From Phycisphaerae bacterium RAS1 (GTDB lineage Bacteria > Planctomycetota > Phycisphaerae > UBA1845 > Fen-1342), in contig SMLU01000001.1 in the NCBI GenBank assembly GCA_007859745.1, positions 2,542,001-2,606,000 of the forward strand: DNA of 64,000 nucleotides, written 5' to 3'. Of this stretch, positions 41,365 to 51,163 are shown in pieces. Under the pieces are notes generated by a model that was not told the DNA's origin, did not search any database, and worked only from the letters and a program-made list of their open reading frames with translations. The translations under genes were made by a program, and so were the position numbers. The first letter of the stretch is position 1, and each line of letters starts with the position of its first letter.

Positions 41365-43718
41365 GCGGGGCGATCCTGGCGCTGGGCGTCATCAACGCCG
41401 GCCTGCTGGCGGGGCTGGGTCTGGCGCTCGTCCCGGTCATCATTCACTTCCTCTCGCGCCGCCGTTATCGCCGCATGCCCTGGGCGGCGACGGTTTTTCT
41501 GCTCGAAGCGGAGAAAGAGAACCGTCGGCGGGTGCGCTTTGAGCAGTGGCTGCTCCTGGCGCTGCGCTGCCTGGCGATGGCGCTCCTGGCGTTGCTGGTG
41601 GCCCGGCCGTTCGCGCGCGCCGGGATCGTCGGTTCGCTGCTCGGCAGCGGGGCTGCGGCCCAGCGGATCATCGTCCTCGACGACTCCGCCAGCAGCGGTT
41701 ACCGCGCCACCACCCGCAGCGATCTGGAACGCATCTGCGAGGCGGCCACACGCCTGCTGGCCTGGCTGCGCGAAGAATCGCCCCAGGACGCCGTGAGCGT
41801 GTGGCTCACGTCGCGCGACGCGGAGCCGCTCGTTTCTCGCACGCCGCTGGAATCGATCAGCGTCGAGTCGGTTCGCGCGAAGCTGGGCGAGCTCCGCCCG
41901 GCGGCGCTGCGCGCCCGGCCGGCCCGCGTCCTGAAATCCATCTTCGCCCGGACGGCGCTGGGCAGCGTGGCGGAGATGTACCTGCTTTCCGATTTTCAGC
42001 GCAGCGACTGGCTCGAGGGTCCGGACGCCGCGTCGGTCGCGCTGGATTCATTGCGCGGCGCGGCGGGCAAGGATGCTCCGTCGATCGTGCTGGCGCCCGT
42101 CGGCGAGGCGGTGCGTCCGAATCTCGCGATCCTCGAAATCGCTCCGACTCGGCCGCAGACGATCGCCGGGCTGCCGGCGCTGATCGAGGCGGTCGTCGCG
42201 AACCTGACGACGCGGCCGCTCAAGGACGCCGCGCTGGCCGTCGCGCTGGATCGCGCCGCTGTGCCGGCGGCGCCGATCGAGCCGATTGAACCCGGCGGTC
42301 GCGGCCGCGTGCTGCTTGAAGTGACATTTCCGGATGAGGGGTTTCATGAGCTGTCCGTCTCGCTGACGGCCAATGACACGCTGTCGGTGGATGACCTGCG
42401 CCGCGCGAGCTTCTGGGTGCGCCCGGCGATCTCGGTGCTGCTCATCAATGGCCAGCCGGCCGCCGACCCGGCCACGGACGAAGTCGCGCTCCTGCGCTAC
42501 GCGCTGGCGCCGCCCGGACCCTTCTCGTCGGGTGTCAACGTCGAAGTCATCACGGCGGACGAGCTGGAGACATCCGACCTGGGCCGTTTCGAAGCGGTGC
42601 TGGCGTGCAACATCGCCGCGCCGACCGAGGGCGCCGCGGCGGCGCTGGTGCGCTACGTGCAGGCCGGCGGCGGGGTGGTCTTTTTTCTGGGTGAAAACAC
42701 GGGCGATCCGGATGGGTTCAACCGGGCGCTGTTCGACGAAGGCCGCGGCGTGCTGCCGGCGCCGCTCGTGTCGCGCGCGGCGGTGGGAGGCGACGGAGTC
42801 GGGCTGGTGCGGGTCGGCGCGCATCCGATCACCGCGATGTTCCCTGCCGGCGCCGAGTCAATCTCCGAGTACGTCCATTTTCGCGAGTTCTATCGCTGCG
42901 CCGAGCCGGGCGGCGCGGATGCCGGAAAGGCCGGCGCCGACGGACGCGAGGCGCCGCGCGATTCCACTGGAGCGGCGGCCGCGCCGGCTTCGGCGCCGGC
43001 CTCCAGCGCGGCGAGCGTCGTGGCGCGCTACCTGGATGCCGAGAACTCCGCCGCCTGGGTGGAGCGCGTCATCGGCCGCGGCCGCGCGATGCTGTTCACG
43101 TCGACGATCGACCAGGATTGGAACGACTGGGCCCGCGCGCCGGACGGCAGCTACGTGGTCACGCTGCTGGAGCTGGTGCAGCATGTCGCCCGCCGCAGTC
43201 CGCACGCAATGTCCTATGACGCCGGCGAGGCGCTGGAGCTGGCCGTGTCGCCGGAAGCGTACGATCCGACCGCGGTCTTCAAATCGCCTGCATTTCCTGA
43301 GGTGCCCTCGACGCCGGCGCGCGTGCGTGAATCGGAGTTGCTGCCCGGACAACTGATGACGCTCGTCGGCCCGCCGGCCGATGCGATCGGCGCCTGGCAG
43401 ATCGAGCTGCGGACGCGCGACGGACGCGAGGAAGTCCGGCCGTTGTGCGTGAATCTCGATCCGCGTGAATCCGACCTGACCCCGGCTTCCAGCGCTGAAC
43501 TGGAAGCGCTCTTTCGCGGGCTGCCGCTGCGCATCGCCTCCGTCGACCAGTTCCTGACCGGGCGCGAGCGCGGCCGCTACGAAATCTGGCCCACCGTCCT
43601 GCTCGTGCTGGTCGGCGTGCTCCTGATGGAGCAGACGCTGGCCTGGTGGTTCGGCCGCGCGCCCGCGGGCGGTCTGCCGGCGGGACCCTCGCGCTTCGCG
43701 CGCCGGGGGCGGCGGTGA
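41361..43718 (+). CDS. BatA-like membrane protein with VWA-type domain
   Basis: The GTG start overlaps the previous stop (GTGA). The 785-residue protein begins with the BatA N-terminal region: a membrane helix (LALVPVIIHFLSRRRYRRMP), WAATVFLLEAEKENRRRVRF and a second helix. A VWA-like metal site (IIVLDDSASSGYRA) follows, then a large beta-rich periplasmic part, and a final membrane helix (IWPTVLLVLVGVLLMEQTLAW). Related proteins form membrane complexes with MoxR partners. The C-terminal membrane anchor makes most of the chain extracytoplasmic. The stop shares a base with the next start (TGATG). Confidence 0.87.
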   Translation: MSGAILALGVINAGLLAGLGLALVPVIIHFLSRRRYRRMPWAATVFLLEAEKENRRRVRFEQWLLLALRCLAMALLALLVARPFARAGIVGSLLGSGAAAQRIIVLDDSASSGYRATTRSDLERICEAATRLLAWLREESPQDAVSVWLTSRDAEPLVSRTPLESISVESVRAKLGELRPAALRARPARVLKSIFARTALGSVAEMYLLSDFQRSDWLEGPDAASVALDSLRGAAGKDAPSIVLAPVGEAVRPNLAILEIAPTRPQTIAGLPALIEAVVANLTTRPLKDAALAVALDRAAVPAAPIEPIEPGGRGRVLLEVTFPDEGFHELSVSLTANDTLSVDDLRRASFWVRPAISVLLINGQPAADPATDEVALLRYALAPPGPFSSGVNVEVITADELETSDLGRFEAVLACNIAAPTEGAAAALVRYVQAGGGVVFFLGENTGDPDGFNRALFDEGRGVLPAPLVSRAAVGGDGVGLVRVGAHPITAMFPAGAESISEYVHFREFYRCAEPGGADAGKAGADGREAPRDSTGAAAAPASAPASSAASVVARYLDAENSAAWVERVIGRGRAMLFTSTIDQDWNDWARAPDGSYVVTLLELVQHVARRSPHAMSYDAGEALELAVSPEAYDPTAVFKSPAFPEVPSTPARVRESELLPGQLMTLVGPPADAIGAWQIELRTRDGREEVRPLCVNLDPRESDLTPASSAELEALFRGLPLRIASVDQFLTGRERGRYEIWPTVLLVLVGVLLMEQTLAWWFGRAPAGGLPAGPSRFARRGRR

Positions 43719-46102
43719 TGATCCTGGCTCAGAACGACGAGAGCGTTCGCCGCGCGTTCGAATGGGATAACGCGCCCGAGGGCTGGCCGGCTCTGCTGGC
43801 GCTCTTGGCTCTGCTGGCGATCGGCTACGCCGTGATCTGGCTGTATCGCCGAGAGGGGCGCGAGGGCGCCGGGCCGGCGCTGCGGCTGGTGCTGGCGGGG
43901 CTGCGCTGCGCGGTGGTGGGCGCCCTGGCAGTGATCTGGCTGGACCCGGTGATCGCGACGTACAACGTCCGCACGATTCACGCCCGGGTCGCGGTCGTCA
44001 CCGACGTATCCACAAGCATGAGCGTGTCCGACCCTCTCCAGAGCGCCGCCGGCGGCACGCGGTTGGAGCGCGTGGAGGAGCTGTACTCGGCGGGCAATCA
44101 TGCCTGGCTGCGGCGCCTGGCTGAAAACAACCAGCTTGCGCTGTACGCCTTCGGGGAAGAAACCGCGGCGCTGGCGGCGCCGTGGGAATCGGGCGCCGGC
44201 GGGCTGGCCGCGGCGCCGGTCGGACGCGGCCGCAGCGACGCGGCCCTGGCCGTCGCACACGCCTTCGAGGACCGCAGCGAGCAGCCCATGGCGGCGGTCA
44301 TCCTGGTGTCCGACGGCCAGTTCAACAAAGGCGCCGCGGCCGAGGACATCGCCGCCCACGCGCGGCGCTTCAAGAGTCCCATTTACGCCATCGGCGTCGG
44401 CGCCGCCGTCGAGCCGCCGAACCTGCGCGTGGTTGAGATCGCCGCCCCGCCGACGGCGCCGACCGGCGACCCTTTCCAGATCCGCGTGCAGGCGGCCGCG
44501 AGCGGCATCGACAGCGCCAGCGCCGAAATTGAGCTGACGGTCCAGGCGGCGCAAGAGGCCGCCGCTGCCGGCGAGCCGCCGGCCGTCGTTGCGCGGCGCA
44601 GCGTGACGCTCACGCCCGACGCGCCGCAGACGGTGGATTTCGAGGTGACGCCCGGCCCCCCGGGTTCCTACGTGTATCGCGTCCGGATCGAGCCGCTGGC
44701 GGACGAGCCGGTGCTGCTCGACAACGCGCGCGACGCGGGCGTCGAGGTGCTCGACCAGCGGCTGCGCGTGCTGCTGGTGACCGGCGGACCCTCGTATGAG
44801 TATCGCTACCTGACGCGGATGCTCGAGCGCGACCGCAGCGTGGATGTGAGCTGCTGGCTGCAATCGGCCGACGTGCAGGCGGTGCGCGACGGCGACGTCG
44901 TGATCCGCGAGTTGCCGCGCCGGCCCGAAGAGGTGTTCGGATATGACGCGATCATTCTGCTCGACCCGAACCCGGAGGAATTCGACCAGGCCCTGGCGCT
45001 GACGTTGCGGCGGTTCGTGGATGAGTTCGGTGGCGGGCTGCTCGTGCAGGCCGGCCCGCATCATTCGGCGCGATTCATGCGCGACGCGCGCCTGGCCGAC
45101 CTGGTTGCGATCCTGCCCATCACGCCGGACCCCGAAGCCGACGTGCGGTTGACCGAGCAGGGGACGTTTCGCACGCGCGCCGTGGCGATCGAACCCGCCG
45201 AGCAGAATCGGACGCACCCGCTCGTGTCGCTGGCCTCCGACGCGGCCGGCAATCGCGAGGTGTGGCGCGCCCTGCCGGGCGTCTCCTGGCACCTGCCTGT
45301 GCTCAAGCCCAAGCCGATCGCCACGGTCCTGCTGGAGACTCCCGGCGGCGGCGGCGAGCCGGAGTGCCTGATGGCCGTTCAACCGGTGGGCGCCGGACGA
45401 ACCGCGTTTCTGGGCTTCAATACGACGTGGCGCTGGCGCGGCACGGCGGAGCGCTGTTTCAATCAGTTCTGGGTGCAGGTTGTGCGTTACCTGTCGCAGG
45501 CGCGGCGCGAGGCCGTCAGCAAGCGCGGCACGATTTCGCTGGACCGGGCCACGATTTTCGTGGGCGACTACGTGACGGTCGAGGCGCGCGTGCTCGATCC
45601 GCAGTACAACCCGTGGCACGAACCGCAGGTGGAGGCGACCCTCAAGTCCGGCGACGCCGCCGAGCGGGCGACGCTGCTCTCAGCCATTCCCGGGCGCGAG
45701 GGCTGGTTTGCCGGCCGCGTGCTCTTTGACCACGAGGGATCGACGCTCATTCGCGTGAAGCTGCCGGGAGGCGAGGGCCGGCCGGAAAACTCCGCAGACG
45801 AAAGGCCGGAGGCCGGTCCCGCGGCGCTGACGAAACGCGTCCTGGTGCAGCAGCCGGACTACGAACTGCGCGCGCTGCGGATGCGCGAGGATGTATTGCG
45901 CGAACTGGCGCTTCAGACCGGCGGAGAGTTCTTCACGCTTGACGACGCCGGCGGTCTGCCGAGTCTCATTAAGAAAGCGTCGCAGACGCTGCGGACGCCC
46001 GGTCCGAAGCTGGCTCAGTGGGATCGCGGCTGGGTGCTGGCGGTGCTGGCCGGGCTGCTGGCCGTGGAGTGGTGGGTGAGACGGAGGAACCATCTGTTGT
46101 GA
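43718..46102 (+). CDS. Large membrane-anchored VWA protein
   Basis: The ATG at 43718 gives 794 residues. Two membrane helices near the N terminus (WPALLALLALLAIGYAVIWL and RLVLAGLRCAVVGALAVIWL) are followed by a VWA domain with DxSxS metal site (VVTDVSTSMSVSD) and ILVSDGQFNKGAA. Next comes a region resembling the glutamine-amidotransferase-like fold often fused to such VWA proteins (RVLLVTGGPSYEYRYLTRML). A single helix and basic tail end the chain. It is the third VWA-type protein in a row. Stop and next start overlap (GTGA at 46099-46102). Confidence 0.87.
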   Translation: MILAQNDESVRRAFEWDNAPEGWPALLALLALLAIGYAVIWLYRREGREGAGPALRLVLAGLRCAVVGALAVIWLDPVIATYNVRTIHARVAVVTDVSTSMSVSDPLQSAAGGTRLERVEELYSAGNHAWLRRLAENNQLALYAFGEETAALAAPWESGAGGLAAAPVGRGRSDAALAVAHAFEDRSEQPMAAVILVSDGQFNKGAAAEDIAAHARRFKSPIYAIGVGAAVEPPNLRVVEIAAPPTAPTGDPFQIRVQAAASGIDSASAEIELTVQAAQEAAAAGEPPAVVARRSVTLTPDAPQTVDFEVTPGPPGSYVYRVRIEPLADEPVLLDNARDAGVEVLDQRLRVLLVTGGPSYEYRYLTRMLERDRSVDVSCWLQSADVQAVRDGDVVIRELPRRPEEVFGYDAIILLDPNPEEFDQALALTLRRFVDEFGGGLLVQAGPHHSARFMRDARLADLVAILPITPDPEADVRLTEQGTFRTRAVAIEPAEQNRTHPLVSLASDAAGNREVWRALPGVSWHLPVLKPKPIATVLLETPGGGGEPECLMAVQPVGAGRTAFLGFNTTWRWRGTAERCFNQFWVQVVRYLSQARREAVSKRGTISLDRATIFVGDYVTVEARVLDPQYNPWHEPQVEATLKSGDAAERATLLSAIPGREGWFAGRVLFDHEGSTLIRVKLPGGEGRPENSADERPEAGPAALTKRVLVQQPDYELRALRMREDVLRELALQTGGEFFTLDDAGGLPSLIKKASQTLRTPGPKLAQWDRGWVLAVLAGLLAVEWWVRRRNHLL

Positions 46103-48282
46103 GCACGCGCCCGCTGGACGAGCTGGATCTCCTGATCGCGCAGCGCGTCTACGCGCCGCTGGATCGCCTGCGCACGCGCTGCAGGCTCTATCTGGCGCTT
46201 CGCGGCGCCGTGCGGCTGGGGCTGACGGTCGGCGGCGCGTGCCTGGTACAGTTGCTGCTCGACTACTTCCTGCGGTTCTCAATCGACCAGCGCGGCGCGC
46301 TGAATGCCGCGATTACCGTGCTTTGGAGCTACGTCTTCTACCGAACGATCGCCATGCCGTTGCTGCGGCCGCTGGCCGACGCCGACCTGGCGGCCTGGGT
46401 GGACCGAGTGAATCCGGCGCTGCACAACCACCTGGCGACGGCCGTGCAACTGGCCGCGCGTCGGCGGGCCGGCCGCGTCTCGATTGACGCTGAATCGCCG
46501 CAACTGATCGAGTTGGTGTTGAAACAGGCCTGCGAGCTGGCCGACCGGCACCCCTTCACCGATGCACTCGATCACGGCCGCGCCCGGCGCCGGGCGATCG
46601 ACCTCGCCGTGCTTGCGGCGCTGTCCGCCGCGGCGCCGCTGCTCATGCCGGATGCCATCGGCACGTGGTTCTCGCGAAACTGGTTGCTCCAGGACCGCGC
46701 CTGGCCGCAGCGGACGCGCATTACGCCTGACGGCTTCGACGAGGCCGGCCGACGCCGCCTGCCGCGCGGCGAGGAACTCGAGATTATCGCCGACGTCCAA
46801 GGCGATATGCCCGCGTCGGCGACGCTGTACTGGCAGACTGCGAGCGGCCGCGGCGGGCGCGAGACCATGAACCTGCTGGGCGACACGCGGCTGCTGGCCG
46901 CGCTGGGGCCGCTGGCCGAGGACGTGCGTTTTTCGATCCGCGGCGGCGACGAGCGGACGCGCGAGTACATAGTCGAGGCGGTCGATCGACCGACGGTCAC
47001 CAATTCCGTGGCGCGCATCATTCCGCCGGCCTACACCCGGCTCGATGTGGTCGAGCTGGAGCATGAGACCGTGATTGAGATATTGAAAGGCGGAGCGCTC
47101 GAAATCGACGCGCGGGTCAACAAGCCGCTGCAATCGGCGCGCCTGGTCGGACTGAGCCAGCCGGCCGAGGGCGCGGAGGTGCAGCTCGACGCCGACCCGC
47201 GCGGCCAGCCGATGGTGAAGCTGCGCTGGGACGCTCCGCTATCGGGCGCCTACCGCTTCGATCTGCTCGACCAGGACGGTCTTTCCAACCGCAACCCCGT
47301 CCGCTACACGCTCAAAATCGTCGCGGATCAGCCGCCGGCCGTGAAGCTGGAGCTGCGCGGCGTGGGTGAGATCATCACGCCGCAGGCGGTTTTTCCGGCG
47401 GTGAGCGAATCCCGCGACGTCTACGGATTGAGCGGCGCGAAGTTGCTCATTCAGCGTGCGGACGCGGCGCCGCTGCACGTGCCGGCGCCCGGCTTCGAAG
47501 CCGGGATGCGCGAATTGCAGTCCGAAGTGGCGGTGGACGCCGCCGCGCTGGGCGTAAAGCCGGCCGAGCGGTTGCGGATCTGGGCGGAAGCGACCGATTT
47601 TGACCCGGCCGGACCAAACATCGGGCGCTCGCCGGCGCTCGAGCTGCGCGTCGTCAGCCGCGATGAATTCGGCGTTGAAATGGCGCGACGGGAGATCGAA
47701 CTTCGCCGGGAGATGGAGACGCTGGCCAGCGGCCAGCGTAGCGTGCGCGAGACCGTGGTGCGGCTGCTGGGCGACCTGGGCGATGGGCAGGTCCCCGGGT
47801 CGGCTGAATCGCAGCGGCTCTTGGGCCTGATTCGCCGACAGGCGACGCACGCGGGCCGGATCCGGTCGATCGCGCAACGCTTCGAGCAGATTCTGGCTGA
47901 GATGCAGACCAGCCGAACCGCCCGTCCGGCTGACGAGCGGCGTATGGTGGATCGCCTCGCCCGGCCGCTGCGGGCCATTGCCGACACGGACCTGCCGGCG
48001 GCGTCGGACGCCCTGGCGGCGCTGCGCATGCAGACGGATGCCCAGACCCGAAAGTCGGCGTTGCAGCAGCAGGAGCAGGTGCTGGCCCGGCTCAGCGCGG
48101 TGCTGGCCAACATGCTGGAGTGGGAAGGCTTTCAGGAAGCCGTATCGTTGCTGGAAGACCTGATCACCGAGCAGTCGGATGTTCACTCGGCGACGCTGGA
48201 GGCCATGCGGCGGCGGCTGCGCAACATCCTGGAACTGGATGATTCTGAAGAAGTTGCGCCGGCCACGCAACCGAAACCATAG
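46099..48282 (+). CDS. Membrane protein with long coiled-coil tail (DUF4175-like position in the operon)
   Basis: The GTG start at 46099 overlaps the previous stop; 727 residues. The N-terminal 190 residues carry three membrane helices (VRLGLTVGGACLVQLLLDYF, then NAAITVLWSYVFYRTIAM, then IDLAVLAALSAAAPLLMP). A beta-rich middle follows, and a helical C-terminal part of about 200 residues rich in R, E, Q and L (RREIELRREMETLASGQRSV) is likely a coiled coil. The layout resembles DUF4175-type proteins found in comparable clusters, but I would not insist on the family name. A gap of 42 bases precedes the next gene, the first non-overlap in the block. Confidence 0.75.
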   Translation: MSTRPLDELDLLIAQRVYAPLDRLRTRCRLYLALRGAVRLGLTVGGACLVQLLLDYFLRFSIDQRGALNAAITVLWSYVFYRTIAMPLLRPLADADLAAWVDRVNPALHNHLATAVQLAARRRAGRVSIDAESPQLIELVLKQACELADRHPFTDALDHGRARRRAIDLAVLAALSAAAPLLMPDAIGTWFSRNWLLQDRAWPQRTRITPDGFDEAGRRRLPRGEELEIIADVQGDMPASATLYWQTASGRGGRETMNLLGDTRLLAALGPLAEDVRFSIRGGDERTREYIVEAVDRPTVTNSVARIIPPAYTRLDVVELEHETVIEILKGGALEIDARVNKPLQSARLVGLSQPAEGAEVQLDADPRGQPMVKLRWDAPLSGAYRFDLLDQDGLSNRNPVRYTLKIVADQPPAVKLELRGVGEIITPQAVFPAVSESRDVYGLSGAKLLIQRADAAPLHVPAPGFEAGMRELQSEVAVDAAALGVKPAERLRIWAEATDFDPAGPNIGRSPALELRVVSRDEFGVEMARREIELRREMETLASGQRSVRETVVRLLGDLGDGQVPGSAESQRLLGLIRRQATHAGRIRSIAQRFEQILAEMQTSRTARPADERRMVDRLARPLRAIADTDLPAASDALAALRMQTDAQTRKSALQQQEQVLARLSAVLANMLEWEGFQEAVSLLEDLITEQSDVHSATLEAMRRRLRNILELDDSEEVAPATQPKP

Positions 48283-48324
48283 AATATCCGTGTGGCGCGG
48301 CCGCCGCGCCGAAGGTCGTGAAGC

Positions 48325-50100
48325 ATGCGGACGATGGTCGCATATCTCGTCGCGTTTGCCGCCTGCGCGAGTGCGGGACTGGCTCAATCTGCGCCCGCCG
48401 TCGATTCGCCCGCCGGCGACGCCGAACTTCCGGCGCGACAGCAGGTGGTGCGTGCGCGGCTGGAGCGGTTGGAGGGTCGCATCGTTCAGCTAGCCCGGCT
48501 GCTCAATGAGTCGGAGCCGGAAAAGGCCGAGCGTCTGCGCGACGCGCTCAAACGCGTCGGTGAGCAGCAGGTTGACCGCCGGATCGAGAAGCTAAGCGAG
48601 CTCCTGCAGTCGATGCAGCTTGGCGAGGCCGCCGGAAAGCAGAAGGAGCTGTTGACCGATCTGGCAGGAATCCTGACCGACCTGACCGATGCGCTGAGCG
48701 ACGTCGAGCACAAGCGCAAAGAGCGCGAGCGGATCGAGTCGTTCAAGCGGTCGGTTGAGGCGGCGCTGAAACGGCAGCTCGACGCCCTCTACCAGACGCA
48801 CCAGGCCTCTCTCCAGCGAAAACTCGCGGACGAGCTCCGCGCCGCAGCCGAAAAACTGGCCGAGCTGGCCGATCGGCAGGCGGAACTTCGCGAGAAGCCG
48901 TCGGAGTCGGCTCCGCAGCGCGCCCGGCTGCAGCAGGAGTTGGAGAACGCGGCCCGTGCGCAGGCCGCGGACCTCCAGGCCAAGACTGTCGACTCCCCCG
49001 AGGCGGCGCGTGAGCCGCTGGCCGAGTCCGCCGAAGACGTGGCCGAAGCGGCGCGGGCCATGGACGCGGCGCAGGACAATCTGCGTGGCGGCAACGCGCC
49101 TGCCGCCCGTGAGAGGCAGCAGGCCGCCGAAGAGCGGCTGCGGCGGGCGGTGCAGCGCCTGCGCGAGCAGGCGCAGGCGGCGGACGCGCGCGAGTCACTG
49201 CGGCAGGTGGAGCGTTTGCAGCGCGAGGCGGAGCAGGCGGCGGCCGAACTGGCCCAGCAGATGCTCCCTCAGAAGGGCGGAAAGCCGGCGGCGCCCGGGC
49301 GGCAATCGGTCGAGAACGCCCGGGAGCAGATGCAGAAGGCCGCCGACCGGCTTGGCGAGGACCAGCCCGAACCGGCCGAGAGCGCCGAACGCGAGGCGCT
49401 GGAGCAGCTTGAGAAAGCGCGCGACGAGTTGAGCGACGCGTTGCGGCAGGTGCGCCAGGATGAAGTGGAGGAGATGTTGACGGCGCTGGAGCAGCGCTTC
49501 CGGCGGCTGCTCGCGGAACAAGAGCAGCTTCGCACGGACGTGATCCTGCTCAGCGAAAAGAAGAAAGGCACGTGGACGCGGGACGATGATCAGGACCTGG
49601 CCAAGGCGGCTGCGGCGCAGCAGGCGCTCACGGAAGAGTGCCGCGGCGTGCAGCGCGTGCTGTCCGACGACGGCACAACCGTGGTCTTGCCGGAGCTGGT
49701 CGGGCGGTTGACGCGGGAGATGGCCGAGGTGTCCAGACGCCTGGGGGCGGGCCAGACCGGCGCGGACGTGATCCCCCGCATGGACGACATCCTCGCGTCG
49801 CTGCGCGAGATCCTCGATTCCATCGAGGCCCAGAAATCGGAGATCGAGCAGGATCGCGGCCGCAACGGCGGTGGCCCGTCGGGCGGCCGCGACGGCCCGC
49901 GCCCGCTGATTCCCGGCTCGGCAGAACTGAAGCTGCTCAGAAATCAACAGCAACGGATCAACAAGCGAACCAGCGATCTCGCGCAGCGCAACGCGGATTC
50001 GGCGGCGCCGGCCGCCGCGCATCAAGCAGAACTCGACGACCTGGCCCGCTGGCAGTCGCAGCTCGTGCAGCTCGCAAGGACGATGAATGAACGCCAGTAG
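48325..50100 (+). CDS. Exported, almost entirely coiled-coil protein
   Basis: The 591-residue protein has a signal peptide (VAYLVAFAACASAGLAQS). After about residue 35 nearly the whole chain is Ala/Glu/Gln/Arg-rich heptad sequence (for example VERLQREAEQAAAELAQQML and LEQLEKARDELSDALRQVRQ), with one Gly-rich break near residue 520. There is no membrane helix after the signal. It is likely a long rod in the periplasm, perhaps a spacer between the membrane VWA proteins and the proteases of this block. The next gene starts inside its last codons (14-base overlap). Confidence 0.78.
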   Translation: MRTMVAYLVAFAACASAGLAQSAPAVDSPAGDAELPARQQVVRARLERLEGRIVQLARLLNESEPEKAERLRDALKRVGEQQVDRRIEKLSELLQSMQLGEAAGKQKELLTDLAGILTDLTDALSDVEHKRKERERIESFKRSVEAALKRQLDALYQTHQASLQRKLADELRAAAEKLAELADRQAELREKPSESAPQRARLQQELENAARAQAADLQAKTVDSPEAAREPLAESAEDVAEAARAMDAAQDNLRGGNAPAARERQQAAEERLRRAVQRLREQAQAADARESLRQVERLQREAEQAAAELAQQMLPQKGGKPAAPGRQSVENAREQMQKAADRLGEDQPEPAESAEREALEQLEKARDELSDALRQVRQDEVEEMLTALEQRFRRLLAEQEQLRTDVILLSEKKKGTWTRDDDQDLAKAAAAQQALTEECRGVQRVLSDDGTTVVLPELVGRLTREMAEVSRRLGAGQTGADVIPRMDDILASLREILDSIEAQKSEIEQDRGRNGGGPSGGRDGPRPLIPGSAELKLLRNQQQRINKRTSDLAQRNADSAAPAAAHQAELDDLARWQSQLVQLARTMNERQ

Positions 50101-51163
50101 CCGCTTGCCTGCGATAATGTGCAAGGCGCGAAGCGGCGCCGCGGCGCCGTCGCCGCTTCGAACCTGCGTGATCGCCGCGGTGTGTCTCGCCGGAATCCGA
50201 ACCGGGATTGCGGATGCGGATGACCGGATCGAGCGGCTCAACGCCTCGTTTGTTCAGCACGTCGCCGGATTGGGCGCGGAGCACGCCGTCGCGGCTGCGG
50301 TGATTCGCCGCGAGGCTGAGGGGGGCGCGGCGAGCGACGCGGATTTCGTGCCGCAGGGGCTGGCGCTTCTGTTTCCGCGTTTTCGCGAGGCACTGGAGGC
50401 GTTCGACGCGGGGAATCTCGCGCAGGCGCAGGCCGGCTTTGAAGACGCGACGCGCCAGAGCGATCCCTACCTCTCTGCGGTCGCCGCCTACTTCGCCGCG
50501 CGTACGCATGTGCATTCCGGCCGGTTCGAAGAAGTGTTGCCGCTGCTCGAAGACCTGACTTCACGGCCCGACCTCGGCGAGCGCCTGTCGTTTGCGCCGC
50601 ACAGTTTGCACCTGCTCGCGGCGGCGCAGTCGGCCACGCTGCGCTTCGACCAGGCGCTGGCGACGCTCGAGCATCTGCGCGCCGACTACCCCGACGCGCC
50701 CGAGCTGGTGCGCGTCGCCGCCAGAGAATTGCAGCTCGAAGTCGAACGACGCGAGCGCGGCAATCTCGACGAAGTGTCCGTCTACATGGACTACTCCGCC
50801 TCAAGACTGAAAGCCGCCGACAGCGGCGAGCGCGTCCAGGAGCGCCAGCAGCAGGTCATCGACATGCTCGACAACCTGATTGAGCAGGCCCAGCAGCAGG
50901 AAAGCCAGCAGCGCCAACAACAGCAGTCGTCGCCCGGCCACACGCCCGGCAACCAGCCGGCGGAGCAATCCACCGCTCCGCCGTCGGGCAGCGCGGATCC
51001 CGGCGAGCAGCACAAGGCCGCCAAGGCGGACCCCGGGCAAATGTGGGGCAGGCTGCCGCCCGCCGAGCGCGAGCGCGTCCTGCAGTCGCTGCGGGCGCGC
51101 TTCCCGTCACGCTACCGGCAGATTGTCGAGCAGTATTATCGTTCCACCGCGGAGCAGAAGTGA
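50087..51163 (+). CDS. Exported TPR-like protein with conserved WGxLP...FPxRYR tail
   Basis: The 358-residue protein has a hydrophobic segment at about residues 25-42 that may be a signal peptide. Helical repeats resembling TPRs follow (FREALEAFDAGNLAQAQAGF, then DQALATLEHLRADYP), then a Gln-rich helix (QQQVIDMLDNLIEQAQQQE) and a Pro/Ser linker. The C terminus MWGRLPPAERERVLQSLRAR then FPSRYRQIVEQYYRS is a motif that recurs in TPR (BatC-like) members of MoxR/VWA clusters. It probably acts as an adaptor. The stop overlaps the GTG start of the next gene. Confidence 0.75.
   Translation: MNASSRLPAIMCKARSGAAAPSPLRTCVIAAVCLAGIRTGIADADDRIERLNASFVQHVAGLGAEHAVAAAVIRREAEGGAASDADFVPQGLALLFPRFREALEAFDAGNLAQAQAGFEDATRQSDPYLSAVAAYFAARTHVHSGRFEEVLPLLEDLTSRPDLGERLSFAPHSLHLLAAAQSATLRFDQALATLEHLRADYPDAPELVRVAARELQLEVERRERGNLDEVSVYMDYSASRLKAADSGERVQERQQQVIDMLDNLIEQAQQQESQQRQQQQSSPGHTPGNQPAEQSTAPPSGSADPGEQHKAAKADPGQMWGRLPPAERERVLQSLRARFPSRYRQIVEQYYRSTAEQK

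Noticed and set aside
43577-45619. A 680-codon minus-strand frame opposite the large VWA gene
   Set aside because: It has no recognisable domain and low-complexity Arg/His/Gln composition; the plus-strand gene has a VWA site and helices.
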